From contig OW799233.1 of assembly GCA_941918925.1 (NCBI GenBank), positions 139,316,223 through 139,380,222 of the forward strand: DNA of 64,000 bases, read 5' to 3'. The stretch comes from Phyto melanocephala (lineage: Eukaryota; Arthropoda; Insecta; Diptera; Rhinophoridae). Of the stretch, positions 33,450 through 46,380 are shown piece by piece (position 1 is the first letter of the stretch; every line of letters starts with the position of its first letter). Under the pieces are notes generated by a model. That model made no database searches. It was not told where the DNA came from and worked only from the letters and a program-made list of their open reading frames with translations. The position numbers and the translations under genes are program-made.

Positions 33450-33800
33450 ATTTATAAAAAAAGAGGTCAAATAAAATAAATAAATTTTTTTATTTTATAT
33501 ATTATTTACATTTTTTTTAAAATTTTTTTTGTTTTTAAGTTTTTTTTTTATTTTTTTTTTGTTTTATATTTATTATTTATATTAATTATTTTTTTATTAA
33601 TTTTTTTTCTTAAATTTTTTTAACATACATACATACTTACGTAAATTTATAATTTTTCAATGGGATGTTTTTATATATGTATGTACGTATTTCATATGAG
33701 ATGAATGGTGATACAAACTACTGTTATTGCATGACTACACGTTGTGAAGGGTATATAAGATTCGGCACGGCCGAATATAGCGCTCTTACTTGTTTTTTTT

Positions 33801-35660
33801 AAACTTTTAAAAAAGTATTTGCTAAAAACATTTAACTCACATTTTTATATAGATTACAATTAATTTTGTTAAGAAACACTATTATTTTCATTTAAATAAA
33901 ATTAAACTTATAATAAAAATAAAATATTTTCTAGTTTTTCACCAAACATTTTAAAATCATAATCTTCATTTTTTGGTTTTTAGTGTTATATTCGAAATTT
34001 GTTAATTAAGTCTACGAAATATTTTTCCAGTCCTCACCAAGCACTTTAATATCATAATTTTTTTTTTTTTTAATTTTCTAGTGTTTCATTCCAAGTTTGT
34101 TAATTTAAATGAATGTTAATGAAATATTTTTCAAGTCCCTAATGTAAAATCTTCAAAAAAATAATCTTAAAAAGCGGCTTTATTATAAGACAAGGACTTT
34201 TAAAAATTAGGAATATAAGCAGCGAAAAATAAAAAGCTAAATTGAAAAGTTAAAAAAAAATATGTACTAAGACAAAAGTTAAAAATTTATATTATAAGAA
34301 GCTTTACATCGCTCACCACATAATTATTTTTAAACTTTTATTTTTACATTAATAAAATTTCAAACAAAATTTTTTATAAATCAGTTGAAATCATAATTAA
34401 ATTAAAAAATTTTTTGTACTCTGTAAGGAGCCAACAAAATATTTGATTATAAAATTTTTGAAAATAATTTAAAATTACACATGGGGAAATGCTGAAGTTA
34501 TGTCAAAGGGAAAAACATGTATTTATACTCCCTAAGAGCATGCAACAATTCAAAATTGTTTCATTCTACGCTAACATTAAGGTTTATTTGATTTCTCAGC
34601 AAATACACAGCCATTGATAAGATAAAAGATTTTGTGGTATTTTTTAATTTCCATTATCTAAACTTCTGTATTACAAAGTTTGACACAAATAAAAAAACTG
34701 AAAGGAAAGTAAATAAAAGAAAGAAATTTTGATTATTTTAAACAGCTAACGACAACAACTCTAACAAGTGGACGTAAAACTTAAGAAATTTTTCACTTAA
34801 AAATAAACACTATTTTCCTTGAAAGAAAAAAACATATAAAATAAAATTCTAATATAATAATTGTTGCTATATAAAACCTTATATATTTTTCTTTGTAGTT
34901 TATTTATTTATTTTTTTTTTATTGAAATAATATTTTTTATTTTTAATACACAAAACTTTAAGAATACACTGGACAACAAAAAAGAAATCGCGTCAGAACT
35001 TTATTTTGCTATCTTCAATTTACGCTAAAATAAGATAACAAATTCGCATACAACGAGAAGAAATCTTTACGAAATTTTATAAACGACGACACCCTATTGT
35101 ACGAAAATACACAAAGCGTACGTACTAAACCGTTAGGAGACGCTTTTCTTACTGAAAAACTTATGCATTCGCTTTAAAATCGTAAAAAAAAAAAATAAAT
35201 AAAAATACAAGAAAATCAAGTAAAACATACAACAGAATAATAATATTGTGAAACTGCCATAGAGGGAAAATATTGTGAAGTGAAAAATAGTATATACGAT
35301 ACTAAAAATGTTGGAATGTGTTTTTACGGATGTGTGTTTTAGTGTAGTAGACAGCTGAACGAAATATGCTGTATATGTACGTTACGAGCTCAAGCATACA
35401 CTTTTACAAACTCAGATGCAGTTGACGTTTAAAGTTTTCGCTTACACATACACACACTTTTGTTATTTGCCAATATAGAGTTGTGTTATTCTTTGTTCGT
35501 TTATTCGCTTCTTCGTGCTGATGATGCTTTAACGTTATATGGAGTATGAGCCAACAACAACAGTCAAATACTATCAACAACTCTTTGTTAGGGATAATAG
35601 AAGCAACAACTACTCACTGATTTTAATAAAGAACCTATCATGAACGCTAACATGTTTTTG
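33801..35660. other. AT-rich non-coding DNA
   Basis: There are no open frames. Composition becomes more balanced after about 35220, approaching the leader-like stretch that follows. Confidence 0.45.
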
Positions 35661-35672
35661 TGCGTAACTTAC

Positions 35673-36200
35673 TCTTTGGGTAAGCAATTTCAAACACAAC
35701 AAGCCTTTTTTTGATTTCAACACATTTTCGAACAACTTCGATAGGTGTTGAAAAAAGCAGCAACAAGCAATACTCTACTATGTTGGGTTTTATAAGTTAC
35801 GGTTACAGAATCATACACAAAACTCTCGCTAAGTTTATGTTGTATTAAGATAAAAGTACTCTCTTGCTTGCTCTCTGTCTGAGTAACTGTCGTTTTTTAC
35901 CGTTATTTCATTTCTCGTTTGTTATTTGTTATTGAAATTGTTCGTTATAAACAACGATGTCTACTCTGCTACGTTCTCTGCTTGTCCGTCGGTGTTTGTG
36001 TGTTCTTTTATTGTTTGCAGCAAATGTTGCTGTTTTTGTTGCTATTGCTTTTGGCCTTTTGTAATTTAAATCCTTTTTTGCATTAAATCGATTTCATTTA
36101 TTGCGCCGAATCCACCCTTTTGCACAACAAAAAGAACCACAAGACTAGCAACAATAAGGCTAATGCTAACAAAACAAGAGACTATTGAAAAACTGTTTCT
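35673..36200 (-). other. Possible 5' leader exon
   Basis: The minus strand is rich in CAA/AAC words (for example GCAATAGCAACAAAAACAGC), has no long open frame, and reaches a splice donor GA|GTAAGT at 35672-35667. Flies often have such non-coding first exons tens of kilobases from the coding exon. It could feed the minus-strand exon at 12237-12591, about 23 kb downstream, but no acceptor supports that. The upstream limit is arbitrary. Confidence 0.3.
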
Positions 36201-38690
36201 TGTTTTTTCTTCTTTTTTTAATTTAACCGCCTTAACAAACTCATTCGCATGTTAGAGCACACACATGTGTGTAAATACATCGTATTTAGAAATTAAATGG
36301 TGAAATTCCCTTCGGTATTATAGAAACGAACGAATAACACAAAATGTTTATATTCTACTTCGTTTATTTATTTCTTCACCATGTGTACATGTGGAAATGT
36401 GTACGTGCATGCATATGTATAACTTAATGAATATGTGTATGTGTGTGTGTTTAGGTTACTCGACGTTTATATGTTAATGTTTACAATTTTATTGTTGTTA
36501 TAAGACTGACTGACTTTATGAGCGTAAAAGGGCGAACATTTTTCTATTAACAAAAATGAATCAAACATTTTTAGCAAATATTTTATTATAGAATTTTTTT
36601 AAAGGAAATTAAAAAAAATTAACACAATATGTTTATGAAAGATTCTTTTATATATTAAAAATTAAAGCAAAATTTTCTAAAAAAATAAATTTGTGGCCTG
36701 TGTTTTATAAGTCAAATTATTTTAGATATAACCTAATTAAAAAAAAAATTTTTTTTCTTTATTTGAACAATAGACAATAAATGGAAAACTTGTCAGACAT
36801 TTCGTGAAAATATGAGGCGAAAGAAATTTTTCACACATGCTTTACATAAAAAATAATTTAATTATATCTGCTCAATTAATTTGTTAAATGCCATTGTTTA
36901 AAATTCATTATATTTATCTGTTTATTAAATTATTCAAAAAATAACAAAAAAATTGGATTATAAATGACTTCGGTAGTATTTAATGGATAGAAACGAATAC
37001 TACATTCATTTCAGTGAGGATAAAATTATTCAAACATTTTGCTTTTCTTATAAAAAAATATTTAAATTTAAAATCAATTAATATCTTAATATTTGCTAAA
37101 CTTTTTCATTTTAATACTTCATTTACTCTGTTTGGCATTGAAATTTCTAAAATAGATGATAGATAATAGAAAATAATTTAATATCAGAGTTTTTCTTTAA
37201 ATATAAATTGTGTCCAAAAAATTATATGGGAATTTTTAGATCGATGTTCGATTCAAAAAAATTTAGAATCTAAATTGTATAGCACAAAATTAAAATTGAA
37301 AAACTACATTTCTTAATTATTTCGCATACAAACTTTAGAAATTCGCATTAATTTAAATTTTCAACACACATGACCTGAAAGCGTTTCTGCTTGTATTTAG
37401 ATATTTTGTATGCTTGATTACATTTTGATACATATATGTAGCATGTTGCTTCTTAAGACAGAGTTTCGTCTAAACTTAACATATAAAGCGCCAAAACAAT
37501 TGTAACTAAAGCAAAACAGCTACAAAAAAAAATAAAAAACAAACATATGGTATAATGCAATGCCCTTAAGAATTAAAACAGACTGACTGAAACCAGAGAA
37601 ACATATTAAAATATATAAAAATTCTAAGCGTATACTGTCGGCATATGATAAATGTCAATTAGATTTGTGACTCTAGCATTGTACCAAAAAAAAACTCTAT
37701 ATTACACAAAGGTTTCTTGTCTCATATTTCACGTGATTTAAGATGTTTGATTCTTAAAGCCAAGAGGTGGTTTATTATAAATTTGTATACTTTAATTCGT
37801 AAATTCCTTGTCCATTCTTAGTATTTATCTAAGGCTAAACCAATACATACATCTACCTAACTTACCACTTTTAACCACTCGTGGTGTAAATGGTGTAAAA
37901 AAATTTTTATTACACGAATCCATAAGTATATGAGTGGTTAATGAAATTTCCTAGTATAGTGGGATAATATGCAGAAAATTTGTTATAATGTAGTTTTTTT
38001 ATAGCAAATTTTATTTATTTTTTTGTAATACTAAGGCACGTATACATACAATTATACTTCCATATAGCAATGTGACTAAAAGTGTTATATATACAAGCAT
38101 ATGTATGTGTGTATGTTATGCCAGGAATTTGTATAAATGTTTTGTGGTGTTTATAAACCTTATTAGCAAAGTAAAATATATTTGATAAACTACTTGGTGA
38201 ATTCGCAAAGTGTCCTAATTTCAGTACTGTTATATTTTTATTTATAGGTAATTTAAGAAAAATTATATTTAAAAAAAATCGTACAACATTTTTAGAGAAA
38301 AAAATTAAAATTATTTTTAATTATGAAATTAATTGTTCAATTCACAACCTGGTAATGTATCGTCTATTAAATATTTAGTAAATTAACTTGTGAACACAAT
38401 TTCTGTTAAATCGGTGTATGCTTGTATTACTAGATGCCAAATAATGTAAAATATCATGTAAAAAAAATTCAGAAATAGAAAAGTTTATCAAATCTTTATT
38501 CTGTAGAGCTACAAAAAATATTCTAAAATAATTTTTGTTAAAAATTTTTAGCAAAGATAACAAAAAATTAACATAACATTAAAGATTTAAATTTATAACA
38601 TATTTATTATATTGGAAGCAAAAAACAAAACTAAAAAAAAATTATTTTTTGAATTTGCAGAATATTATAATTTTCCATCCCTGTATGAAT
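36201..38690. other. AT-rich non-coding DNA
   Basis: A short (TG)n run lies at about 36434-36450. No gene or transposon is recognised in the rest. Confidence 0.5.
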
Positions 38691-38699
38691 CTACTTTAA

Positions 38700-40568
38700 T
38701 CCTAACCCTCCTGGTACCCAAGCATACTTTAAAATTTAATTTTACTTAAATAAAATAAAATACAAATTTGAGGTTCCGCAAGTTCCTTTAAATAAAGATT
38801 TTATATAGTTGTTTTTCCATCTAAAATACTCTTAGTTTATTTGGGTTGGCTCTGGAGCCACCCAAAGTCAAGTAGTCTTCTCCCTCCTGATAAGGGTACC
38901 CGGGTACCTCTAAATATCTATTTACATTTGGTATAAAAATGAGTACAAAATTTAGAATTTTTATATGTTTTATCGATCAGAATTTTGATTAGAAGTCACG
39001 TAAATGTAGCAGCGATCATTAAGTGGCAAACCGTCCCGTATTATCCCGCTTATTTGTAACAGGAGGTCTTGCAGCATCTCTGCAAACTTCTATAGGTATG
39101 GTCTTAATTGTCATAAGCTTGAGAGCTGCCCGGACGTTAGCGAATCGTGCAATTCCATTGCCATTAGCTCTTTTGTACATATGTATAGTTGCTACCTCCA
39201 CGCCAAGAAAAGTCAAAAATCCCCGACGAGAGCTTCGATTTTTTTTGACGTTTGTATCGAAACCAGATAATACACAAAATGCACCTAATACAGCCATGTC
39301 AATCATTAAAAAAAACGGCCAATAGCCATTTATTCGTTTTTTGTTTTGTGCTATATTTATACACCATCGAACATCAAATCTACCTTCTGCTTTGTTGTAG
39401 AAGTCACTAATTTTCTCTTTTTCATTAAAGACTGGCTCGCCTCGAGGATAATGTATTGTTGACAGAAAGAAAACAATCTTCGCCCTAATGGTAAAAACTG
39501 ACAAAATAGTTCCATTTTTGTTGAAAGCATACGATGTAAACCAATATCGAATGTGGGGTTTGGACATAGCCCTGTTGTAATGTAGGCTTTGTTTTTTGGA
39601 AGAGTACTGATTAGTAGCCTTATTCCTCTCATTGTAGTCGAATCGCCAAAGGGAGTGAAGTAAAAGTTGTCGCTTGTTACATTTATTCCAGATTGTTTGC
39701 CAAAATTAACCAGATCTAGAGCGATGTTTTCTTCTACGCTTACCTGGCTTATTTTTGTAAATATTTCCAAGAACAGCTATTGGCTGCGTTACATAAACAA
39801 ATTTTTATAGTGCATATTTAGCTTGTTTTCAGGGAACATATTTTTCTGCCTCTAAATGAAAGGAACTGTTTGTGTACTGTCACACTTTCATCTGAAAAAT
39901 AGTTTAAACGTAGATTCTGTGTCAGCATATTCAAAAAATCTGAGATATCAGTAGTTTGGTTTAAACGGGTCACGATCTTGTAAATACATTGTCGAAACGT
40001 ATTACGCATCTTAATGATACTTTGTGTAAAGGGTGACTATAATTTCCCCAAATAGTGGAAGGAGGATCATAGCTGCCATCACCATTTATAACGTTACCAA
40101 TAAGATTCCAATAAAAGCATCAAGTATTTCCATTGAAATCAAGCGAAACTCTCGAGGTTCCAATTTTAAGGCTAAAATATCTGCTGCATTTTTCAGATTA
40201 AAATCTAATGTTATTTTATTGCCTTTTTTGTTGCTGTGCCTCGTGATTTCAGTATTTATATTTTCTGATAAAAATATATCAAATATGAAAGACTTCGATG
40301 ATATACTCTCCCTTATTTTAGGGCTGGCGTATGCTTCGAATACCCAAGTGCACAAAACAAGAAATGAGAGTGCAAGAATAGAATCGAAATGATGCATACC
40401 CACATTATAGTTGTAATAAACATATAAATAAATAAATTCCACATTTTAAAATGTAACGCATTGAATCTATATAACATACATTTAAATAACGGATAAACAA
40501 ATGCAAACGGGTACCCGGGTACCCTTGCAAGGTGTCTTCGTATATAAATGTTATCAGTATGGTTGGGG
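38700..40568 (-). mobile_element. Decayed piggyBac element, second family, copy 1
   Basis: TTAA at 38696-38699 and 40569-40572 frame a 1869-bp element. Its ends, TCCTAACCCTCCTGGTA and the inverse CCCCAACCATACTGATA, match at about 12 of 17 positions. The inner palindromic motif GGGTACCCGGGTACC occurs near both ends (38897 and 40509). It contains a broken transposase on the minus strand. The better-preserved end of a sister copy (TTAACCCTAACCATC at 40861) supports these boundaries. Confidence 0.82.
39019..40398 (-). pseudogene. piggyBac transposase pseudogene (family 2)
   Basis: Three frames on the minus strand together cover most of a transposase. The N-terminal part has ISMEILDAFIGILL (about 40100-40130). 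The first catalytic block reads DESVTVHKQFLSFRGR (39818-40009) with His in place of the first Asp. The second is SGINVTSDNFYFT (39357-39770). The third is FYNKAEGRFDVR (39019-39567), where the usual GGVD is altered to GRFD but the Asp remains. A WPFFLMIDMAVLGAF segment follows. Frameshifts separate the blocks, so it is inactive. Confidence 0.85.
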
Positions 40569-41386
40569 TTAAAACATATAAAATGAAATTTATTGGTGTA
40601 CAAAATGATACAATGGAAATAAAGAACAACAAGCATACAATACTGTGACACAAAAATAGTACAAAAAGTACGATTTAATTGAATTGAATTAATATTTAAA
40701 TATATATTTTTATTTGATTTTGCTCCAAAGATCAAAACGATACTATTAATTAATAAATAAAGTAGTTTCAATTGAAAAAATATTGCAGAAGATACTAATT
40801 AAATTAGTGTTGAAGAAGTAATTGAAATTTCAATAATATTCGAAAATGATCTTAATTACTTTAACCCTAACCATCGTGATCCGGGTATTTAATTTTATTT
40901 AAACAAAATAATATTCAAATTTTAGGTTTCGCATGTTCCTTAAGATAATGATTTTCTGAAGTTTTTTTTAATCTAAAAAGCTCTGACTTCATTTGCGTTG
41001 GCTCTGGAGCCACCCAAATACAAGTAGCCCTCCTGATACCCTTAAATAGTATAATTATAACACATATGGCACGGTGTTTATGACACTCAAGAATTCATTG
41101 TTCAGTGTCAATCACCTAAATTTATAAATGATAAATAAAAATACAATTTTGCTTTCAACAATTCCAGCCAAAGGATGGATATTGAAAAACATAACATAAA
41201 GGTATTACGAATATAAGTACTTAAATGAATATGAGCATGTAGAAAAATTTATCTATCACTCTCTTATCACTTGATAAGAGAAGCAAAAATGAAAATTTTA
41301 AAATAAAAATCATGATTTTCTAATTCTAATTTTATTGAATTGTAACATAAATACAATTTAGAGTTACATATAATTGTACCCGTAAA

Positions 41387-41434
41387 GAGTGCTGATGATG
41401 AAATCGTAGCTGGTTTCGAAAATGCATTCTACAC
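41387..41434 (+). ncRNA. Hammerhead ribozyme-like sequence, decayed stem I
   Basis: GAGTG (stem I) is followed by CTGATGA, the stem II hairpin GAAATC-GTAGCT-GGTTTC, GAAA, the palindrome ATGCAT (stem III), TC (cleavage site) and TACAC. Core bases are all consensus. Stem I against TACAC gives a G-U, two Watson-Crick pairs, one mismatch and one further pair, so it is weaker than in 57483-57530. Hammerheads self-cleave RNA, and short palindromic stem III forms, which work as dimers, are known from Penelope-like elements and retrozymes. Confidence 0.65.
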
Positions 41435-41741
41435 GGCCAATATCAGAATAGCTTTTCAAGATTCTAGAATAATTACAATTCAATTGAGTTTAGAAAATGT
41501 TTTAGGAAATTAAAATAATAGAATAAATGAACCAAAATAAAAATGATTTTAAGTAAATTTATTATATACAGTTCGAAAACTAAAAAAAACATCTAGTTCA
41601 GCATGAAGCAATAACTTCAATATTGCACATTTGACATTCCCTGCTTAGGAAAATTCTGCATGTTTTTCAAATATATTTTTAATAAGTAGTTACCCAGAGT
41701 TAAGAGCGACTCTTTAATGGCAACCGTCTTATTCTATACCG

Positions 41742-42080
41742 CTAGGTTTTATCCCGTAGTTCTACATAGTCATACAAAATTGTTTTGTTTGTATTTTTAG
41801 TTTCCAACACCTCGCCAAGTGATGTAAAAAATACTCGACGAAAGCATCGGGTTTTTTTTCCGTTTCGATCAAGACTAAAGAAAAGACAAAATGCATTTAT
41901 TGCAGCAACGTCAATCATGTTAAAAAGAAAAATGTGCATCGATTTGTTTTTCGTTTAGTGCTATATTTAGGTACTATCTGGTCCATAATATAAACTCCTC
42001 CTTTTGTTTTACTGTAGAAAACATTACTTTCCTCTTTTAAATTAAAAACTGGCTCCCCTTGAGTTTAATTCCTTTTTTAA
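41742..42080 (-). pseudogene. piggyBac transposase C-terminal remnant (family 2, copy 2)
   Basis: The minus-strand frames give FYSKTKGGVYIMDQ (third catalytic block with Tyr replacing Asp, near 41990-42030) and MHIFLFNMIDVAAINAFCLF, aligning with the same part of 39019-39567. A frameshift separates the two. It is dead by the lost catalytic residue alone. Confidence 0.75.
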
Positions 42081-42111
42081 TAACAAGTAGAAGATACACT
42101 AATTTTTGTAA

Positions 42112-42770
42112 ATATGTATGTTGATCCAAAATAAGGAGTCATGTTTGGGACTGAACAGAATTTTTAGCGAACACAGACATATGTCTACAATAATTTAAAA
42201 GTGTTTAAATATACTTGAAATATAAAAAAGTTTTTTAATATGAGTTGACGTTGAAGGCAATAATCATAACATATAATTTATATTTATAAAACATTATTTT
42301 AAAACCTGGATGGTTACTGTTCGTCGAATGATTAAAAAACAAAAAAAAGAGTATAAATTCGCATCGACTTTTAAAAGCGAAAAGTAATAATTTTTCAATT
42401 TTATTTTTTTCATTATTTTTTTAATAAAATTTTTAACTAAAAAAAAATGTTGTTTAATTTTTACTTTAAAAATCGTTCCGCTGATTTTTTTTTATTGTTT
42501 AATAGTTCGATTCGACGAAGTGTAACTTTAGTGTACTAAAACGATGAGTAGCCATCCAGATTTAAAGGAAAGCATGTATCGAAGTCTTAAATAAAAAAGG
42601 AGTACGTCGTTTTTTTTAACGAAAACGCAATTAACAACATATTAGCCTTAAAACATTTATTGAGTTCTGGTTAAAAAACGGGTTTCTGGTTACGCAAAAA
42701 ATACCTAACTCATTTTGTTGTTTAAAATTTTGTCCGGTTATTTGCTTCGAATTACACCCACTATCAAAAA
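42112..42770. other. AT-rich non-coding DNA
   Basis: Nothing is recognised. Confidence 0.45.
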
Positions 42771-42774
42771 AATT

Positions 42775-44490
42775 ATATCTATGTATGTATATTCATTTTG
42801 CCTTTCCGTTTGTAAAGCATCGAAACATCCATTTAAGACCCCATAATTTATATATTTTTTGAGACATGGTTTCATTTTAAAACGATCTAGCATGCATCCG
42901 TGCGTCTGCCTGTCTTATGAAAGCACGTATAGATCGACCAAATTTACAAAAATATTTTTAGTACATTAGAAGTGTTTGGTATAGAGAATATATAAAATCG
43001 GAGAAAAAGGCAAAGAGTTAAATCTTGTAGTGCAAGAGTTTTCAAAAAAATTTCTTTGGTACATCGAATATAATGTGATTGTGTTTAGTCGCAATGAGGT
43101 AGAGTGACAAATTTTTACAAGTACATTTATTAAGTAAAAAAAATTTCGTCCTTTTGAAAAATAGTAAAAACCTTACATTATCACATCGCATAGCGTATTT
43201 TTAAATATATATAAAATTTAAAATATCATAAAATAGACAAACTTAGATGTACGATGCTGAATTTATTAAATGTAGCTTCTTCGTCAATATAATTAGAATA
43301 CCGGAAAATTAAGGTGACATGCCCTTTCAAACTTTAACCTCCCATATAAAACTGTTTTATAAATTTATATATTTATTTTTTTTATACGGATAAAAATCTT
43401 GAAGTAGTAATGTTCGTTGTATATGAATATATGAGTCGAAATCACTATTAGAAATAACTGTCACAGAGTTCCTATAATATCCGCCTCAGACATAAGGCAT
43501 GATATTGTACTGTAACTTAAAAGCTCATTAAACCAAGAACAACAGAAAAATTATTCTGAAATTTTGCCAATGTTGCTTTGCGTTCAGTTGAATTATAACA
43601 GTAGGAACTGAGGCGATAACTCACTGAAAGGTCCACCTGCATATAATGTTTTATCTAAATTCATATTATTTCTATATATAAAATTTTTGCAGCAAAATCA
43701 ACTCTTTAATGCAATATCTAAGTTGAATTCATTATCAAAAAATTGTTTGACGCACCTACTTCAACGCCTATAATGAACTAAATTTTAAATTTCATTAAGA
43801 TATTACAACAAGATGCTACATGCTAAAATTTCGCAAATGTACAATAGCTTTCTCATTAAGTTTTTCATATCAGAAAATAAAGATGGCACGCTCACTTTAT
43901 TGCCAAAGTCTTTTACTGCAGTTGAAAGAAATAGCAGCAATTACCATTACAAGACTATTTTGATGCCCGCGACTAACAAATGGTACATTCTTATATTATT
44001 AAAATTTAAAACCTCATAAAGTCACCAAAAATAGATATATGAAGCTCAAACTTCATCAGCCTGGTTTAATGGCGCATGTTAAAACTTAAAACAAAAAAAA
44101 AAAAAAAAAAAACAAAAGCAAATGCTATGCTAACTTCATCGCCCTTCTTCCATATAAAGCTTTTGCTAAGATTCAAGTACCATACCCACATAAAACTAAT
44201 ATTAACTTCTTATAGTTACGAACTCATAGTCTTTAATTTACGGATAGGAACCCTTCTTTTGCAGAAATACTTTCGGTTCAATTTTGAGAATAAATAGAAG
44301 AAAATAACTTAATTGTAAATCTAAGCGAAACTAAGAAATTCATTTATATTTTAGTACAAAACTTATTACATAGTGATTAAAATTGTAGACAAAACAAAAA
44401 TTTTTATGGTACAGAAGTGCAACATAAAATTATAGATGGATATTGTAAATTTAGCTCAGCCGAATATTGTGCTTTTACTTTTTATTTTTT
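42775..44490 (-). repeat. Family A composite repeat, old diverged copy
   Basis: On the plus strand it opens TATTCATTTTGCCTTTCCGT and runs through GACCCCATAATTTATATA, GTGCGTCTGCCTGTCTT and satellite-like text near 43300-43800. It closes CAGCCGAATATTGTGCTTTTACTT. The order matches 51264-53009 with much lower identity. Its 60-70 codon frames are accidental. Confidence 0.65.
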
Positions 44491-46380
44491 TAAACTTACA
44501 GAAAATATATTATTGTTCTAAAGAATTTATATAAATTAAATAATTTAATTAGAAAGATGAAACAAAAACAACTAAAGTTTTTTATTACTTGAACATTATT
44601 AAGTAAAGGTTTTTTTCTGTATAAAAATGAAAAGAAAAAATCGGTTAAGTTTTCATTTACATCTATGCCCTTAATAAAAATTATAAAAATAAGTGTACTG
44701 TATCCAAGCAGTTATCAAATTATTATCAAAATTCCTTAATTACTTAGATTATTTTTAGACATAACAGCAGCAACCAAAAACAACATGAGTGAAATATATT
44801 TTTACATAAAAAATAGGTGGAACCTCATAAAATAAAGTTATATACAGAAAACAGAAAGCCGGAAACAAAAATTGTATTTAAATAATATTATAGTAAGATA
44901 ATTTCAATTTAATTTTTATTCCTTTAAAGGTATAACATAAACAAATGTGTATGTATACGTATTATGTGCTTTTTGGAGAAAAGAGTAACCCTATTTAGAT
45001 AAGAACACACTGTGCCTAATTAATTGGAATAATTGATTTATTACACTAATTAAAACAAAAGAATATTTGAAAATCTTTTGCTTATATTATATGTAAAGAA
45101 AACGAAAAATGTATTGCTGTAATGTGAGAAGGCTTAACAGGGGGTGTTAAGAGGTTTACAATGTTAAGCAAATACTATGCCTTTAAAAGAGAAGAACATA
45201 ATAGTAGGGTGAAAAAGCAACAGACGATTATATTTTTGAAAAAGAGTACGTTAGGTTGAAACCTTTTAGCTTTCTAAATTTTTAGAATATTTGATACATG
45301 TGATGGTAGAGACAAAGGTTACAAAAAATTTCAAAGTCTAGTTGGTGAGGACTTTTGTTAATAAATTGGTGCTGAAGTCATGACTGATAATTTTATGTAA
45401 GAAAACTAATATATATTTATATATTATTTATCCTTGAAACTAAGGTAAGTTAAGATGTTAGAGTAGAAATTATAACGTCAAAAGTCATTTATAATTATTG
45501 AAAGTCTGTAGTACAATAATAGAAGCAAAATTTTCAAAAATTTGGCCGTTTTTTAAATGAGCTTTTCATAACTTTCCTCTAATTTTTAACATTAAAATAC
45601 TTTAAAGAATATAAAATCGCTTAAAAGTCTACCGCAGCCTAAATCCAAAACAAACAGTACTTCATGAGTATTTCAAATACATTAAGAAAAATTTTATTGA
45701 TGGAATAACTTAAGTTGACAACCGCTGTGTGGTTTTTCACATTGATCAGCACCTTAATAAAACTCCGCAAGTAAAATAAAATGTGAAATAACCATGCCCT
45801 CAAATCGCTCATGTATAATGTTCCACGTGGCATGGAAAAATAAATTTTTTAATTACTTATCTAAAGTTCAACTATTCCGATCGATATTGAGACAAGAACC
45901 TAGCATGAATTACTACGAGCCTAAGAAAATTTATCAGACAAATAATTCTTATATATTGTATCATGTTCAGCATTTTAACTATATAATTCAATATGAATAC
46001 TTAATATTTGAAAAATACTTATTACAAAAAGTCCTTATTTGTTTCTTAAGTTAGACGAGGTCTTTTGTGTTCACTTATATTTTTTACTTTGTTTAAAATA
46101 AAAAATATATCGAAGTGACTTTTTTAATTCTTGACGAATTTTATCCATTCGGATGAAATTTATTTTTCAGGATTTATAGAAAATATTTTTTATATTTATA
46201 AAAATATATATTTCATTGTCAAAAACTAAAAAAAAACTTTGGCGTTTTTTAACATCGAATTTGGGGGAAAAGGTCACAATAAATCTGAAAACCTTACCAC
46301 ATGGTATGTATGTGAGTATGTACATCAGTACGTATGAAAACTTTATTAAGTATACGTACTGGACGACATTATATACTTAT
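44491..46380. other. AT-rich non-coding DNA
   Basis: An 86-codon frame at 45794-46054 has no motif or convincing codon pattern. Nothing else is recognised. Confidence 0.45.

Larger units (their letters stand above)
32751..33800 (-). repeat. Second partial family B unit, tandem, carrying a nested foldback
   Basis: Sequence from 32751 (CATAAAAACAACATTACAAC) repeats 32222-32310, and 33620-33800 repeats 32560-32750, including hairpin ATTCGGC-ACG-GCCGAAT. This is a tandem duplication of the hairpin-proximal half. The foldback 32867-33449 is inserted within its T-rich tract. Confidence 0.7.
40865..42110 (-). mobile_element. piggyBac family 2, copy 2, one end preserved
   Basis: TTAA at 40861-40864 is followed by CCCTAACCATCGTGATCCGG, then the GTTGGCTCTGGAGCCACCC block shared with 38840-38870. 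The C-terminal end of the transposase (minus strand) follows at 41742-42080. The other end was not found. The hammerhead-like segment at 41387-41434 lies between end and coding remnant and is foreign to copy 1. Confidence 0.7.

Noticed and set aside
40033..40392. 119-codon plus-strand frame opposite the piggyBac pseudogene
   Set aside because: It is the antisense shadow of the family 2 transposase, whose motifs read on the minus strand.
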